Shown: positions 4,541 to 10,381 of the stretch, one piece after another
How positions within the stretch are numbered: the stretch's first letter is position 1
Layout of the letters: the number at the start of each line of letters is the position of its first letter
Origin: Desulfonatronospira sp964577315
GTDB taxonomy: Bacteria > Desulfobacterota > Desulfovibrionia > Desulfovibrionales > Desulfonatronovibrionaceae
Direction of reading: 5' to 3'
Assembly (NCBI GenBank): GCA_964577315.1
Contig: CAZNYT010000074.1
Location: forward strand, 1-10,381
DNA length: 10,381 nucleotides
Notes under the pieces: generated by a model
Databases searched by the model: none
What the model was told of the DNA's origin: nothing
Seen by the model: the letters and a program-made list of their open reading frames with translations, nothing else
Position numbers and translations under genes: made by a program

Positions 4541-5705
4541 CTGACTCTTGCTCCCGGACAATATCCAGATCCTTGTCCCCCCGACCCGAAAGATTGACCA
4601 ATACCGAGCTGCCGGGATCCACGCGACCATCTCCAGCGGCTGCCCAGGCCAGGGCATGGGCACTCTCCAGGGCGGGAATGATTCCTTCCCTGCTGGACAA
4701 CAGTTTAAACGCCTGGACCGCCTCGTGATCATAAATTACCTCGTACCTGGCCCGGGCGCTATCCTTGAGGTGGGAATGTTCCGGTCCCACTCCGGGATAA
4801 TCCAGGCCCGGGGCCACGGAATGGGAGGGCAGGATCTGGCCCTGCCCTGTCTGGAGCAAAAACGTGTGCGTACCTTGCAACACCCCCGGAGTGCCCCTGG
4901 ACAGAGTGGCTGAATGGTGATCCCCGGGGCCGCCCTTGCCACCGGCTTCCACCCCCACCAACTCCACTGACCGGTCCTGGATAAAGGGATGAAAGATACC
5001 TATGGAGTTGGATCCTCCGCCTACGCAGGCTACCACCTTGTCCGGCAGCCGACCCGTTCGTTCCTGCATCTGCTCCCGGCTTTCCCTGCCTATCACGGAT
5101 TGCAGCTTGCGCACCAGCAAGGGAAACGGATGTGGTCCCACAGCTGAGCCCAGGCAGTAATGGGTATCCTGCTGATGGGCGATCCAGTAGCGCAGGGCGG
5201 AGTTTATGGCGTCCTTCAAGGTCCGGGATCCGGTCTGAACCGGCTCCACTTTGGCCCCCAAAAGCTCCATGCGGTGCACGTTTATGCTCTGCCTTTCCAC
5301 GTCCAGGGCGCCCATGAATACCATGCAATCCAGGCCCAGCATGGCCGCGGCAGTGGCTGTAGCCACCCCGTGCTGCCCGGCACCGGTCTCAGCCAAAAGA
5401 CAGGTCTTGCCCATATGCTTGGCTAATAGGGCCTGCCCCACGGTATTGTTGATCTTGTGCGCGCCGGTATGGGCCAGATCCTCCCTTTTCAGATACAGGT
5501 CAAAGCCCAGCTCCCGGGAGAGGTTGCGGCAGTAGTAAACCGGGGTGGGCCTGCCCACGAAATTGCAATACACTTGATCCAGTTCCAGCTGAAAGTCATC
5601 CCCGGGCATGATCTCCTCCACCGCTTTTTCCAGCTCCGCCAGGGGCGGCACCAAAAGCTCCGGAACGAACATGCCCCCGAATGTACCGAAATAACCCTTT
5701 CTCAT
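4530..5705 (-). CDS. trpB: tryptophan synthase beta subunit
   Basis: PLP enzyme that condenses indole with serine to give tryptophan, acting in a complex with TrpA. The 391 residues are the TrpB1 (TrpA-partnered) type. Landmarks are FGTFGGMFVPELL (6-18), LAHTGAHKINN with the PLP lysine Lys84, ETGAGQHG with catalytic Glu106, GGGSNSIG (229-236) for the PLP phosphate, GLDYPGVGPEH (300-310), EGIIPALESAHA with Glu347, and NLSGRGDKD (371-379). The frame is open further upstream to 5897, but the ATG at 5705 matches the family start and overlaps the trpF stop as ATGA, so translation is probably coupled. The last residues (REQESVES) do not resemble the usual C-terminus, and the final two codons and stop lie in a dispersed repeat, so the natural end may have been replaced. 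Confidence 0.97.
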   Translation of the reverse strand: MRKGYFGTFGGMFVPELLVPPLAELEKAVEEIMPGDDFQLELDQVYCNFVGRPTPVYYCRNLSRELGFDLYLKREDLAHTGAHKINNTVGQALLAKHMGKTCLLAETGAGQHGVATATAAAMLGLDCMVFMGALDVERQSINVHRMELLGAKVEPVQTGSRTLKDAINSALRYWIAHQQDTHYCLGSAVGPHPFPLLVRKLQSVIGRESREQMQERTGRLPDKVVACVGGGSNSIGIFHPFIQDRSVELVGVEAGGKGGPGDHHSATLSRGTPGVLQGTHTFLLQTGQGQILPSHSVAPGLDYPGVGPEHSHLKDSARARYEVIYDHEAVQAFKLLSSREGIIPALESAHALAWAAAGDGRVDPGSSVLVNLSGRGDKDLDIVREQESVES

Positions 5706-6313
5706 TCTAATCCTCGTACTTGTTTGACTGCTTGGCTGATTTTCTCGGGATCCTTTCTCCCTGGGGCTATCTCCACCCCGGAATTGAGATCCACTCCCGC
5801 GGGCCGAAGATCCAGGGCCTGGTCCAGGTTTTCCGGTCCCAGTCCCCCTGCCAGTAAAAATGGTCCTGGGCTGCGCACCTCTCTTAGCCAGGGACAAGCA
5901 ATGCCCCGACCGTGCCCGCCCAGGCTCCGGCCGGCATCGAACAGGAAAAAGCGGCAGGCCCCTTTGTATCTGGCCAACTCCTGCTCAAAATCCTGTTTTT
6001 GCTCGAACCTTTCCGGCCAAAAGGTTTTTATCACTCTGCCCGGATCCAGGGAGCGGCAAAATTCCGGATCCTGATTTCCATGCAGCTGAACCAGGTCCAA
6101 GTCGGCCATTTCCGTGATCTCCAGGATCTTTTCCGCGTCTTCCTCCACCCAGACCCCCACCCGCAGCTCGCTCTGCTTGGGCCAGGCTGCCACCAGATCC
6201 GGGGAAACGTACCTTGAGCTGCCCGGGTGAAAGATAAAACCGGTAAGATCAATCCCCAGCTCCTGGCACACACCCAGATCACTCAATCTGGTCAGTCCGC
6301 AGATCTTTAACAT
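5702..6313 (-). CDS. trpF: phosphoribosylanthranilate isomerase
   Basis: Converts N-(5'-phosphoribosyl)anthranilate to CdRP by Amadori rearrangement. The 203-residue TIM barrel begins with the family hallmark MLKICGLTR, with catalytic Cys5, and has DLVQLHGNQ (73-81), FFLFDAGRSLGGHGRG with catalytic Asp126, LLAGGLGPENL (153-163) and GVDLNSGVE (173-181). I placed the start at the ATG at 6313, whose A is also the last base of the trpC stop (TGATG), because the conserved N-terminus begins there. The frame extends upstream to a TTG at 6334 within trpC, which would add seven residues the family does not need. Its TGA overlaps the trpB ATG. It is separate from trpC, unlike the fused E. coli enzyme. 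Confidence 0.95.
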   Translation of the reverse strand: MLKICGLTRLSDLGVCQELGIDLTGFIFHPGSSRYVSPDLVAAWPKQSELRVGVWVEEDAEKILEITEMADLDLVQLHGNQDPEFCRSLDPGRVIKTFWPERFEQKQDFEQELARYKGACRFFLFDAGRSLGGHGRGIACPWLREVRSPGPFLLAGGLGPENLDQALDLRPAGVDLNSGVEIAPGRKDPEKISQAVKQVRGLE

Positions 6314-7086
6314 CAATTTTCCGGGCACGCGCAAAGCTCCCTTAACTTTTCCCCGGGCCGGGAAGAGGACATAATGCTGGTACCTACTAAAAAACCATCA
6401 AACCCAAGGCGGACAAATTCCTTCACTTGCCGGGCATTGTCAATACCGCTGGCGCAGATCCAGGTCTCTTTGGGTCTTTTCCCCGGGATAAGACTTCGGG
6501 ATAATTCCAGATCCACGGTCAACCTATCCAGATCCCGGTTGTTCACCAGTATGGTTCTGGCCCCGGCTTTCCTGGCGATGTCCAGTTCCCCGGACTCGAA
6601 GATCTCTACAACTGGTTCCAGGTTGTACTCCAGGCAGTGTCGGACGAGCTGGCTAAGCGATTCCAGGTCCCGTACTACCCGAACAATGAGAAGCAGGGCA
6701 GAAGCCGGGGTGGTAGCGGTCTCCTGCACTTGTACCGGATGGAATATAAAGTCCTTGCGCAGCACCGGCAGACCTAGACCGGCAAAGAGATTCAGAAAGC
6801 CCAGATCCCCGCCAAAATGCTCCTTCTCAGTAAGTACCGAAAAAGCGGCTGCTCCGGAAGCACAAAAAGTTTTTGCCGCTTCCTCCGGGGTGAGGGAGTC
6901 GTTTATCACTCCCCTGGACGGGGATTTTCGCTTGTACTCCGCGATAACCCCGGGAGCGACCCTTTTCAGAGCCCGGCAAAAATCCGCGCGCTCCCCGGGG
7001 TATTCTTCCCCCAATTCCCCGCGGTCAGCCAGAACACGTAGCTTTTGGATCTCCATCTCCTTGGCCCGGATAAATTTGGACAACAT
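6313..7086 (-). CDS. trpC: indole-3-glycerol phosphate synthase
   Basis: Closes the indole ring, turning CdRP into indole-3-glycerol phosphate. The 257-residue TIM barrel shows VIAEYKRKSPSRG (48-60) with Glu50 and Lys52, FSVLTEKEHFGG (82-93) with Ser83, VLRKDFI with general-acid Lys111, EPVVEIFE with general-base Glu161, and VNNRDL (181-186) with Asn182 and Arg184. At the usual SESGI motif it reads CASGI (211-215): the conserved glutamate is Ala212 while the following serine is kept, and the usual GINNR is LVNNR. The rest looks intact. It starts 13 nt after the trpD stop behind AAGGGA, and its TGA overlaps the trpF ATG. No frameshift or decay is visible, so I expect it to be active despite the substitution. 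Confidence 0.95.
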   Translation of the reverse strand: MLSKFIRAKEMEIQKLRVLADRGELGEEYPGERADFCRALKRVAPGVIAEYKRKSPSRGVINDSLTPEEAAKTFCASGAAAFSVLTEKEHFGGDLGFLNLFAGLGLPVLRKDFIFHPVQVQETATTPASALLLIVRVVRDLESLSQLVRHCLEYNLEPVVEIFESGELDIARKAGARTILVNNRDLDRLTVDLELSRSLIPGKRPKETWICASGIDNARQVKEFVRLGFDGFLVGTSIMSSSRPGEKLRELCACPEN

Positions 7087-7099
7087 GGATAAATCCCTT

Positions 7100-8092
7100 T
7101 TAAACCAGCTCCAGGTTCCTTAAGCCCTGCCCCACAATGGACCGAGCCTCGCGCATGCACTCCCTGATGTCCTGATCCGGATTCAGCAAGTACAGTCCCA
7201 GCCCCAGGTTCAAGGCCACCATATCCTGCATGGCCTGGGGGCCTTGGCCGGTTAGGATCTCTCTTTGCCTGGCCAGGGCTGTCTCCTTGTCCGGGCAGGC
7301 CAGATCTCCGGGAGAACACGGCTTCATTCCGAACTCTTCCGGATTCAGGCTCACCTCGTCCTGATTGCCTTCCCGGATAAGGATAATCCGATTCTCCCCG
7401 CACGGGGTAAGCTCGTCAAAACCCTGTGCCCCGTGCACCACCGCTGCGGAACTGACCCGGTTGTCCCGAAGTACCTGGGCCATGGGAGACATGAAAACAG
7501 GATCCGGCACCCCCAAGATCTGGTGGGTGGGTCGGGCCGGGTTGAGTAGAGGTCCCATGAGGTTGAAAATGCTCCTTATTCCCAGCTCCTTGCGCAATGG
7601 GGCAATCTCGGCAAAACTGGGGTGAAAGTGCGGGGCGAAAAGAAATGCGAATCCCCTGGAGCTTAACTCTTGAAGGACCAGGGAGGGATCGCTTAGCAGC
7701 GGCAAGCCCAGGGCCTCTACCACATCCGCGCTGCCGCAGGAGCTGGATACTGCCCGGTTGCCGTGCTTTACCACCTGAATGCCCTGATCCGCCAGGAAAA
7801 AAGCCACTGCTGTGGAACAATTGAAGCTCTGTCTGCTATCCCCGCCTGTGCCGCAGGTATCCATGGTAACCCCGGATATTCCAGAAACCAGTCTAGCCTT
7901 TTCCAAGGCTGCGCTCACTGCAGCAGCCAGTTCCGACCCGCTTTCGCCCTTGGTGCGCAACCCCATGAGCAGGGCTCCGCTCTGGGACGGGGAGATTTCC
8001 CCCTCGAACAGGGCTTGAAACACATCCCTGCCCTCTTCTGAATCCAGGTCCTGCCTGGAACTTATCTTGTTTAGCGTTTTCCTGATGTCCAT
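7100..8092 (-). CDS. trpD: anthranilate phosphoribosyltransferase
   Basis: Transfers phosphoribosyl from PRPP to anthranilate. The 330-residue protein has the usual small alpha-helical N-terminal domain (1-70) and the alpha/beta domain with DTCGTGGD (78-85, PRPP pyrophosphate loop), NCSTAVAFFLA (91-101), KHGNRAVSS (109-117), GSADVVEALG (120-129), APHFHPS (153-159), and RKELGIRSIFNLMGPLLNPA (167-186), where anthranilate-contacting arginine and the metal-site neighbourhood lie. GFDELTP marks the later conserved acidic pair. Length is typical. It is a stand-alone gene, not fused to trpG as in enteric bacteria. The start at 8092 follows a GGGGGAAG stretch, 28 nt after trpG, and the stop is 13 nt before trpC. 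Confidence 0.96.
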   Translation of the reverse strand: MDIRKTLNKISSRQDLDSEEGRDVFQALFEGEISPSQSGALLMGLRTKGESGSELAAAVSAALEKARLVSGISGVTMDTCGTGGDSRQSFNCSTAVAFFLADQGIQVVKHGNRAVSSSCGSADVVEALGLPLLSDPSLVLQELSSRGFAFLFAPHFHPSFAEIAPLRKELGIRSIFNLMGPLLNPARPTHQILGVPDPVFMSPMAQVLRDNRVSSAAVVHGAQGFDELTPCGENRIILIREGNQDEVSLNPEEFGMKPCSPGDLACPDKETALARQREILTGQGPQAMQDMVALNLGLGLYLLNPDQDIRECMREARSIVGQGLRNLELV

Positions 8093-8120
8093 ACTTCCCC
8101 CGTTTCTTGATGCCTTGTTC

Positions 8121-8690
8121 TTACTTCACCCCGGATATCCTGAGAAAATTCTCCATCAGCTTGGGTCCCCACGGAGTGAGGATGGATTCCGGATGAAACT
8201 GCACCCCCATCCAGGGGCGGTCCTTGTACTCCAGCCCCATGATCTCGTCCTGCTCGCTTCTGGCCGTGATCCGGAATTTATCCTCCACAGGACGGGCCAG
8301 CAGGGAATGATAGCGGCAGGCCTCGAAGGGGCTGGGAATGTCCCGGAACAAACCCTCTCCCTCGTGATGTATCCAGGAAGTCTTGCCGTGCATGATCCGG
8401 TCCGCCACCTCTATCTTGGCCCCTGCAAAATGCCCCAGAACCTGGTGTCCCAGGCAGACCCCAAGCACCGGGACCCCTGGATCAAGCCGCTCCAAAAAAT
8501 CCAGGCAAAGCCCGGTGTTTTCCGGGCGGCTGGGCCCCGGGGAAATAATCACCGCCCGGAGATCCCGGCTCAGGGTATCTAATATCTCCTCCTGGTTGTT
8601 CCTAAGCACAACCGGGTCCGCATCCAACCTTTGCAGCACCTGAACCAGGTTGAAAGTAAAGGAATCAAAGTTGTCTATGAGCAAAATCAT
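8121..8690 (-). CDS. trpG: anthranilate synthase component II (glutamine amidotransferase)
   Basis: Class I amidotransferase that hydrolyses glutamine and channels ammonia to TrpE. The 189 residues begin ILLIDNFDSFTFNL, carry the oxyanion segment SPGPSRPENTG (50-60), the nucleophile elbow GVCLGHQ with Cys79, and the catalytic pair in GVQFHPES (His166, Glu168). The segment HGKTSWIHHEGEGLF and CRYHSL are standard. It could in principle also serve p-aminobenzoate synthesis (PabA), but the overlap with trpE makes the tryptophan role primary. The ATG at 8690 lies inside trpE, 26 nt before the trpE stop, with GGAGG five bases upstream, so coupled translation of the two subunits is likely. Confidence 0.96.
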   Translation of the reverse strand: MILLIDNFDSFTFNLVQVLQRLDADPVVLRNNQEEILDTLSRDLRAVIISPGPSRPENTGLCLDFLERLDPGVPVLGVCLGHQVLGHFAGAKIEVADRIMHGKTSWIHHEGEGLFRDIPSPFEACRYHSLLARPVEDKFRITARSEQDEIMGLEYKDRPWMGVQFHPESILTPWGPKLMENFLRISGVK

Positions 8691-10074
8691 CCGATCCTCC
8701 GGTAGAAGTTAGGGCTTTTCGTATGGCCTTGGCCTTGTTCTGGCACTCTTCCCACTCTTTCTCGGGCACGGAATCGAAAACCACCCCGGCCCCGGTCTGC
8801 CAGTTTATCTTTCCCTCCCGGATCCAAAGGCTCCTGATGGTAATCCCGGTATCCAGGTTCACCGCATCATGGTCCAGGCCGATCCAGCCGATGGCCCCGG
8901 AGTAGGGGCCCCGGGGCTGGTCCTCGTATTGCCCGATGAGTTCCATGGCCCGGATCTTGGGAGCCCCGGAAACCGTTCCCGCCGGGAAAGATGCCCTAAG
9001 GATCTCCAAGGCATCCAGGTCCGGCTTCAACCTGGCCGAAAGGTAGGAGGTCATGTGCATCACGTGCGAAAACCTCTCCACCTGCATGAACTTGTCCACT
9101 TCTACGCTGCCCGGAACAGCTATGCGGCCCAGGTCGTTGCGGCCCAGGTCCACGAGCATAACGTGCTCCGCCCTTTCCTTATCATCAGCAAGCAGCTCCT
9201 CTGCCAGCTCCTGGTCCTCCCTCTCGGTCTCCGCCCGGGGACGTGTTCCGGCAATGGGCCTTAGCTGCAGGACATTCTTGCCGCACTTGACCATGAGCTC
9301 CGGAGAGGAGCCCATCAGGGTAATATCCTCCAGGCCCAGGTAGAAGGTGTACGGGGAGGGATTGATCCGCCTGAGATGCCGGTACAGAAGGAAGGGATCC
9401 CCGCGGAAATCCGCGCTGAACCGGGTGGACAGCACCACCTGGATGGCCTCGCCCTGCCGGATGAGCTCTTTCAGCTCCCGCACCCGCTCCTCATACTTGG
9501 CCTGATCCGGGACGACACCTATCTCGCCCACCCTAAACTCCCTCTGGGAGTGGAGCGGCTTGGGCTTGGGCAAGGACATGTCCTGGTCCAAACAGACATA
9601 GTAGCAGCTGTGATGCAAATGATCGAATAGCAGAATACGGCCGGGCAGAACCAGCTGGGCCTCGGCTTCCTCAGGAGGTAGAACCGGGGCAAGCTTGGGT
9701 TCCAGCAGACCTGCCAGACCGAATCCCAGGTATCCGTAAAGGGCCCTGGTCACCGGGGGTAGCTGAAACCTGGAATCAGGCTGGATCTCCAGTTTGTTGA
9801 TAACCGCTCTAATCCCGGAAATGTAATCCATTCCCCGAAACTCTTTCAAATCCTCCAGCCTGGAATCCATAACCTTGACCCCCAGCTGACCCCCATCGCA
9901 GGACAGTGTAAGCCTGAAATCCCAGGCCAGGAGGCTGTAGCGGCCCAGGCGGCCATCCACCTCGGAGCTTTCCAATAGAATCCCTTTTTCCCGGCCTATG
10001 AGGCTCAGGTACAAAGAAACCGGGGTCTGGGTGTCAGCAGGCAGGCAAGTGGCCTTTTGCTGTAAAGTGACCAT
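8665..10074 (-). CDS. trpE: anthranilate synthase component I
   Basis: Makes anthranilate from chorismate with ammonia from TrpG, the committed step. The 469 residues have an N-terminal regulatory part with LLESSEVDGRLGRYSLL (33-49); LLES is the motif that binds tryptophan for feedback inhibition, so the enzyme is probably feedback-sensitive. The chorismate-binding core has GSSPELMV (255-262), RPIAGTRPR (272-280), DLGRNDLGR (309-317), FPAGTVSGAPK (363-373), YSGAIGW (391-397) and TGAGVV (427-432). Two ATGs compete: 10083, only one base after AGGAG, and 10074, ten bases after it. I chose 10074 because one base is too close for initiation. The C-terminus overlaps trpG by 26 nt. It is the first gene of the operon in this window. 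Confidence 0.96.
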   Translation of the reverse strand: MVTLQQKATCLPADTQTPVSLYLSLIGREKGILLESSEVDGRLGRYSLLAWDFRLTLSCDGGQLGVKVMDSRLEDLKEFRGMDYISGIRAVINKLEIQPDSRFQLPPVTRALYGYLGFGLAGLLEPKLAPVLPPEEAEAQLVLPGRILLFDHLHHSCYYVCLDQDMSLPKPKPLHSQREFRVGEIGVVPDQAKYEERVRELKELIRQGEAIQVVLSTRFSADFRGDPFLLYRHLRRINPSPYTFYLGLEDITLMGSSPELMVKCGKNVLQLRPIAGTRPRAETEREDQELAEELLADDKERAEHVMLVDLGRNDLGRIAVPGSVEVDKFMQVERFSHVMHMTSYLSARLKPDLDALEILRASFPAGTVSGAPKIRAMELIGQYEDQPRGPYSGAIGWIGLDHDAVNLDTGITIRSLWIREGKINWQTGAGVVFDSVPEKEWEECQNKAKAIRKALTSTGGSDDFAHRQL

Positions 10075-10096
10075 GGAATGCATACTCCTTGTCTTC

Positions 10097-10117
10097 TTGA
10101 GAGTTAAAAGTTATCAG
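10097..10117 (+). repeat. dispersed repeat, copy upstream of trpE
   Basis: Exact 21-nt match, in opposite orientation, to the sequence at the 3' end of trpB (core GAGAGTTAAAAGTTATCAG). It continues with a second TTATCAG and, after a short gap, TACAGCGAAACTT, paralleling TAGAACGAAACTT beside the trpB copy. It ends 23 bp from the chosen trpE start, placing it in the trpE leader. Confidence 0.7.
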
Positions 10118-10226
10118 TTATCAGTTAATACTACAGCGAAACTTTCATGGTTCCTACCCCCTGATCACTGGCTCTAGGATCCGTAATTTTCCCAATTTGT
10201 TACTTTAATGCCCTATGTCCAATGCG

Positions 10227-10252
10227 ATCAGCGGAGATCAGCGTAATCAGCG
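10227..10252. repeat. three short ATCAGCG repeats
   Basis: ATCAGCG occurs at 10227-10233, 10237-10243 and 10246-10252, spaced by 10 and 9 bp, about one helical turn. This could be a protein-binding array on one face of the DNA, or a fragment of a degenerate intergenic repeat. No regulator is encoded nearby to support the first reading. Confidence 0.5.
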
Positions 10253-10381
10253 GTTAAAATTCTTCCGCCTTTTTTCTTCACAGATATACCACCGGCGGTA
10301 AGAAAAGAGAATGAAACCACAGATCTCGCAGATGGGTTAATCCCTTTATCTGCTGTGGGGCAGCAGCTAAGAGGATGTCTC

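Larger units (their letters stand above)
10075..10381. other. non-coding region upstream of trpE
   Basis: About 300 nt without a supported gene. Next to trpE are the AGGAG site and the 21-nt dispersed repeat (10097-10117), then TTATCAG repeated and an element end (10135-10144). Further out are three ATCAGCG units, the near-palindrome TACCACCGGCGGTA (10287-10300, one mismatched pair), and two hairpins: GCAGAT/ATCTGC (10328-10353) and CTGCTG-TGGGG-CAGCAG (10350-10366). A five-codon minus-strand frame (MKVSL) with a GGTAGG-like site is present near 10146-10161, but it has no tryptophan codon. I see no run of Trp codons, no TrpR-type operator (ACTAGT), no T-box consensus and no strong sigma-70 promoter, so trp control is not visible here. 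Pieces such as ACCACAGATCTCGCAGAT look like degenerate intergenic repeats. Confidence 0.6.

Noticed and set aside
5706..5897. N-terminal extension of trpB up to an ATG at 5897
   Set aside because: It lies inside trpF in another frame, is Gly/Pro/Ser-rich with no family similarity, and the ATGA overlap at 5705-5702 gives a standard start.
6374..7123. 249-codon plus-strand open frame opposite trpC
   Set aside because: Antisense shadow; Ser/Arg/Pro-rich composition expected from the reverse frame of a GC-rich gene.
10146..10161. Five-codon frame MKVSL with a weak ribosome-binding site as a trp leader peptide
   Set aside because: No tryptophan codons, and no terminator/antiterminator pair follows.
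10250..10275. Plus-strand GCGG/CCGC hairpin followed by TTTTTT, looking like a terminator
   Set aside because: The stem is only 4 bp with an 11-nt loop, and no plus-strand gene precedes it.
10281..10381. Short direct and inverted repeats suggesting a CRISPR-like or attachment site
   Set aside because: No regular repeat-spacer pattern, no integrase or cas gene, and the motifs look like degenerate intergenic repeats.

Overview
The window reads as a stretch of a Gram-negative, moderately GC-rich bacterial chromosome with almost every gene on the minus strand. My best guess is a sulfate reducer of the Desulfovibrionales (Desulfobacterota). This rests on the uninterrupted trpE-G-D-C-F-B-A order with separate trpC and trpF, a short-type QueF, and a GSI-alpha-like glutamine synthetase. 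It is an inference from gene order and protein character; no database was searched.

Layout from high to low coordinates, which is the direction of transcription: a 300-nt non-coding leader (10075-10381); the complete tryptophan operon trpE, trpG, trpD, trpC, trpF, trpB, trpA (10074 down to 3451); a 214-nt gap; a small cysteine-less carboxymuconolactone-decarboxylase-fold protein; glutamine synthetase (glnA); then, across a non-coding stretch with a small plus-strand gene, a 251-aa coiled-coil protein of unknown function followed 14 nt later by the 5' part of queF, which runs off the left edge.

TrpE and TrpG make anthranilate from chorismate and glutamine, TrpD adds phosphoribosyl, TrpF isomerises, TrpC closes the indole ring, and TrpA/TrpB make tryptophan. 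Most junctions overlap or are very short: 26 nt overlap E/G, TGATG at C/F, ATGA at F/B. The exception is trpB-trpA, which a 308-nt non-coding insertion separates. That insertion holds a nested inverted repeat: 12-bp perfect outer ends and an inner 21-bp stem. The trpB stop codon lies inside a 21-nt sequence that recurs, inverted, just upstream of trpE.

The most unusual spots are: (a) the nested hairpin element inside the trp operon; (b) a small plus-strand gene at 1217-1408 with an excellent ribosome-binding site and a zinc-ribbon-like sequence, interrupted by an in-frame TGA that a stem-loop follows directly; (c) the dispersed repeat sequences flanking trp genes; and (d) active-site departures in TrpC and QueF. 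I found no CRISPR array, tRNA, rRNA, transposase or phage gene, and nothing that clearly amounts to a new defence or metabolic system.
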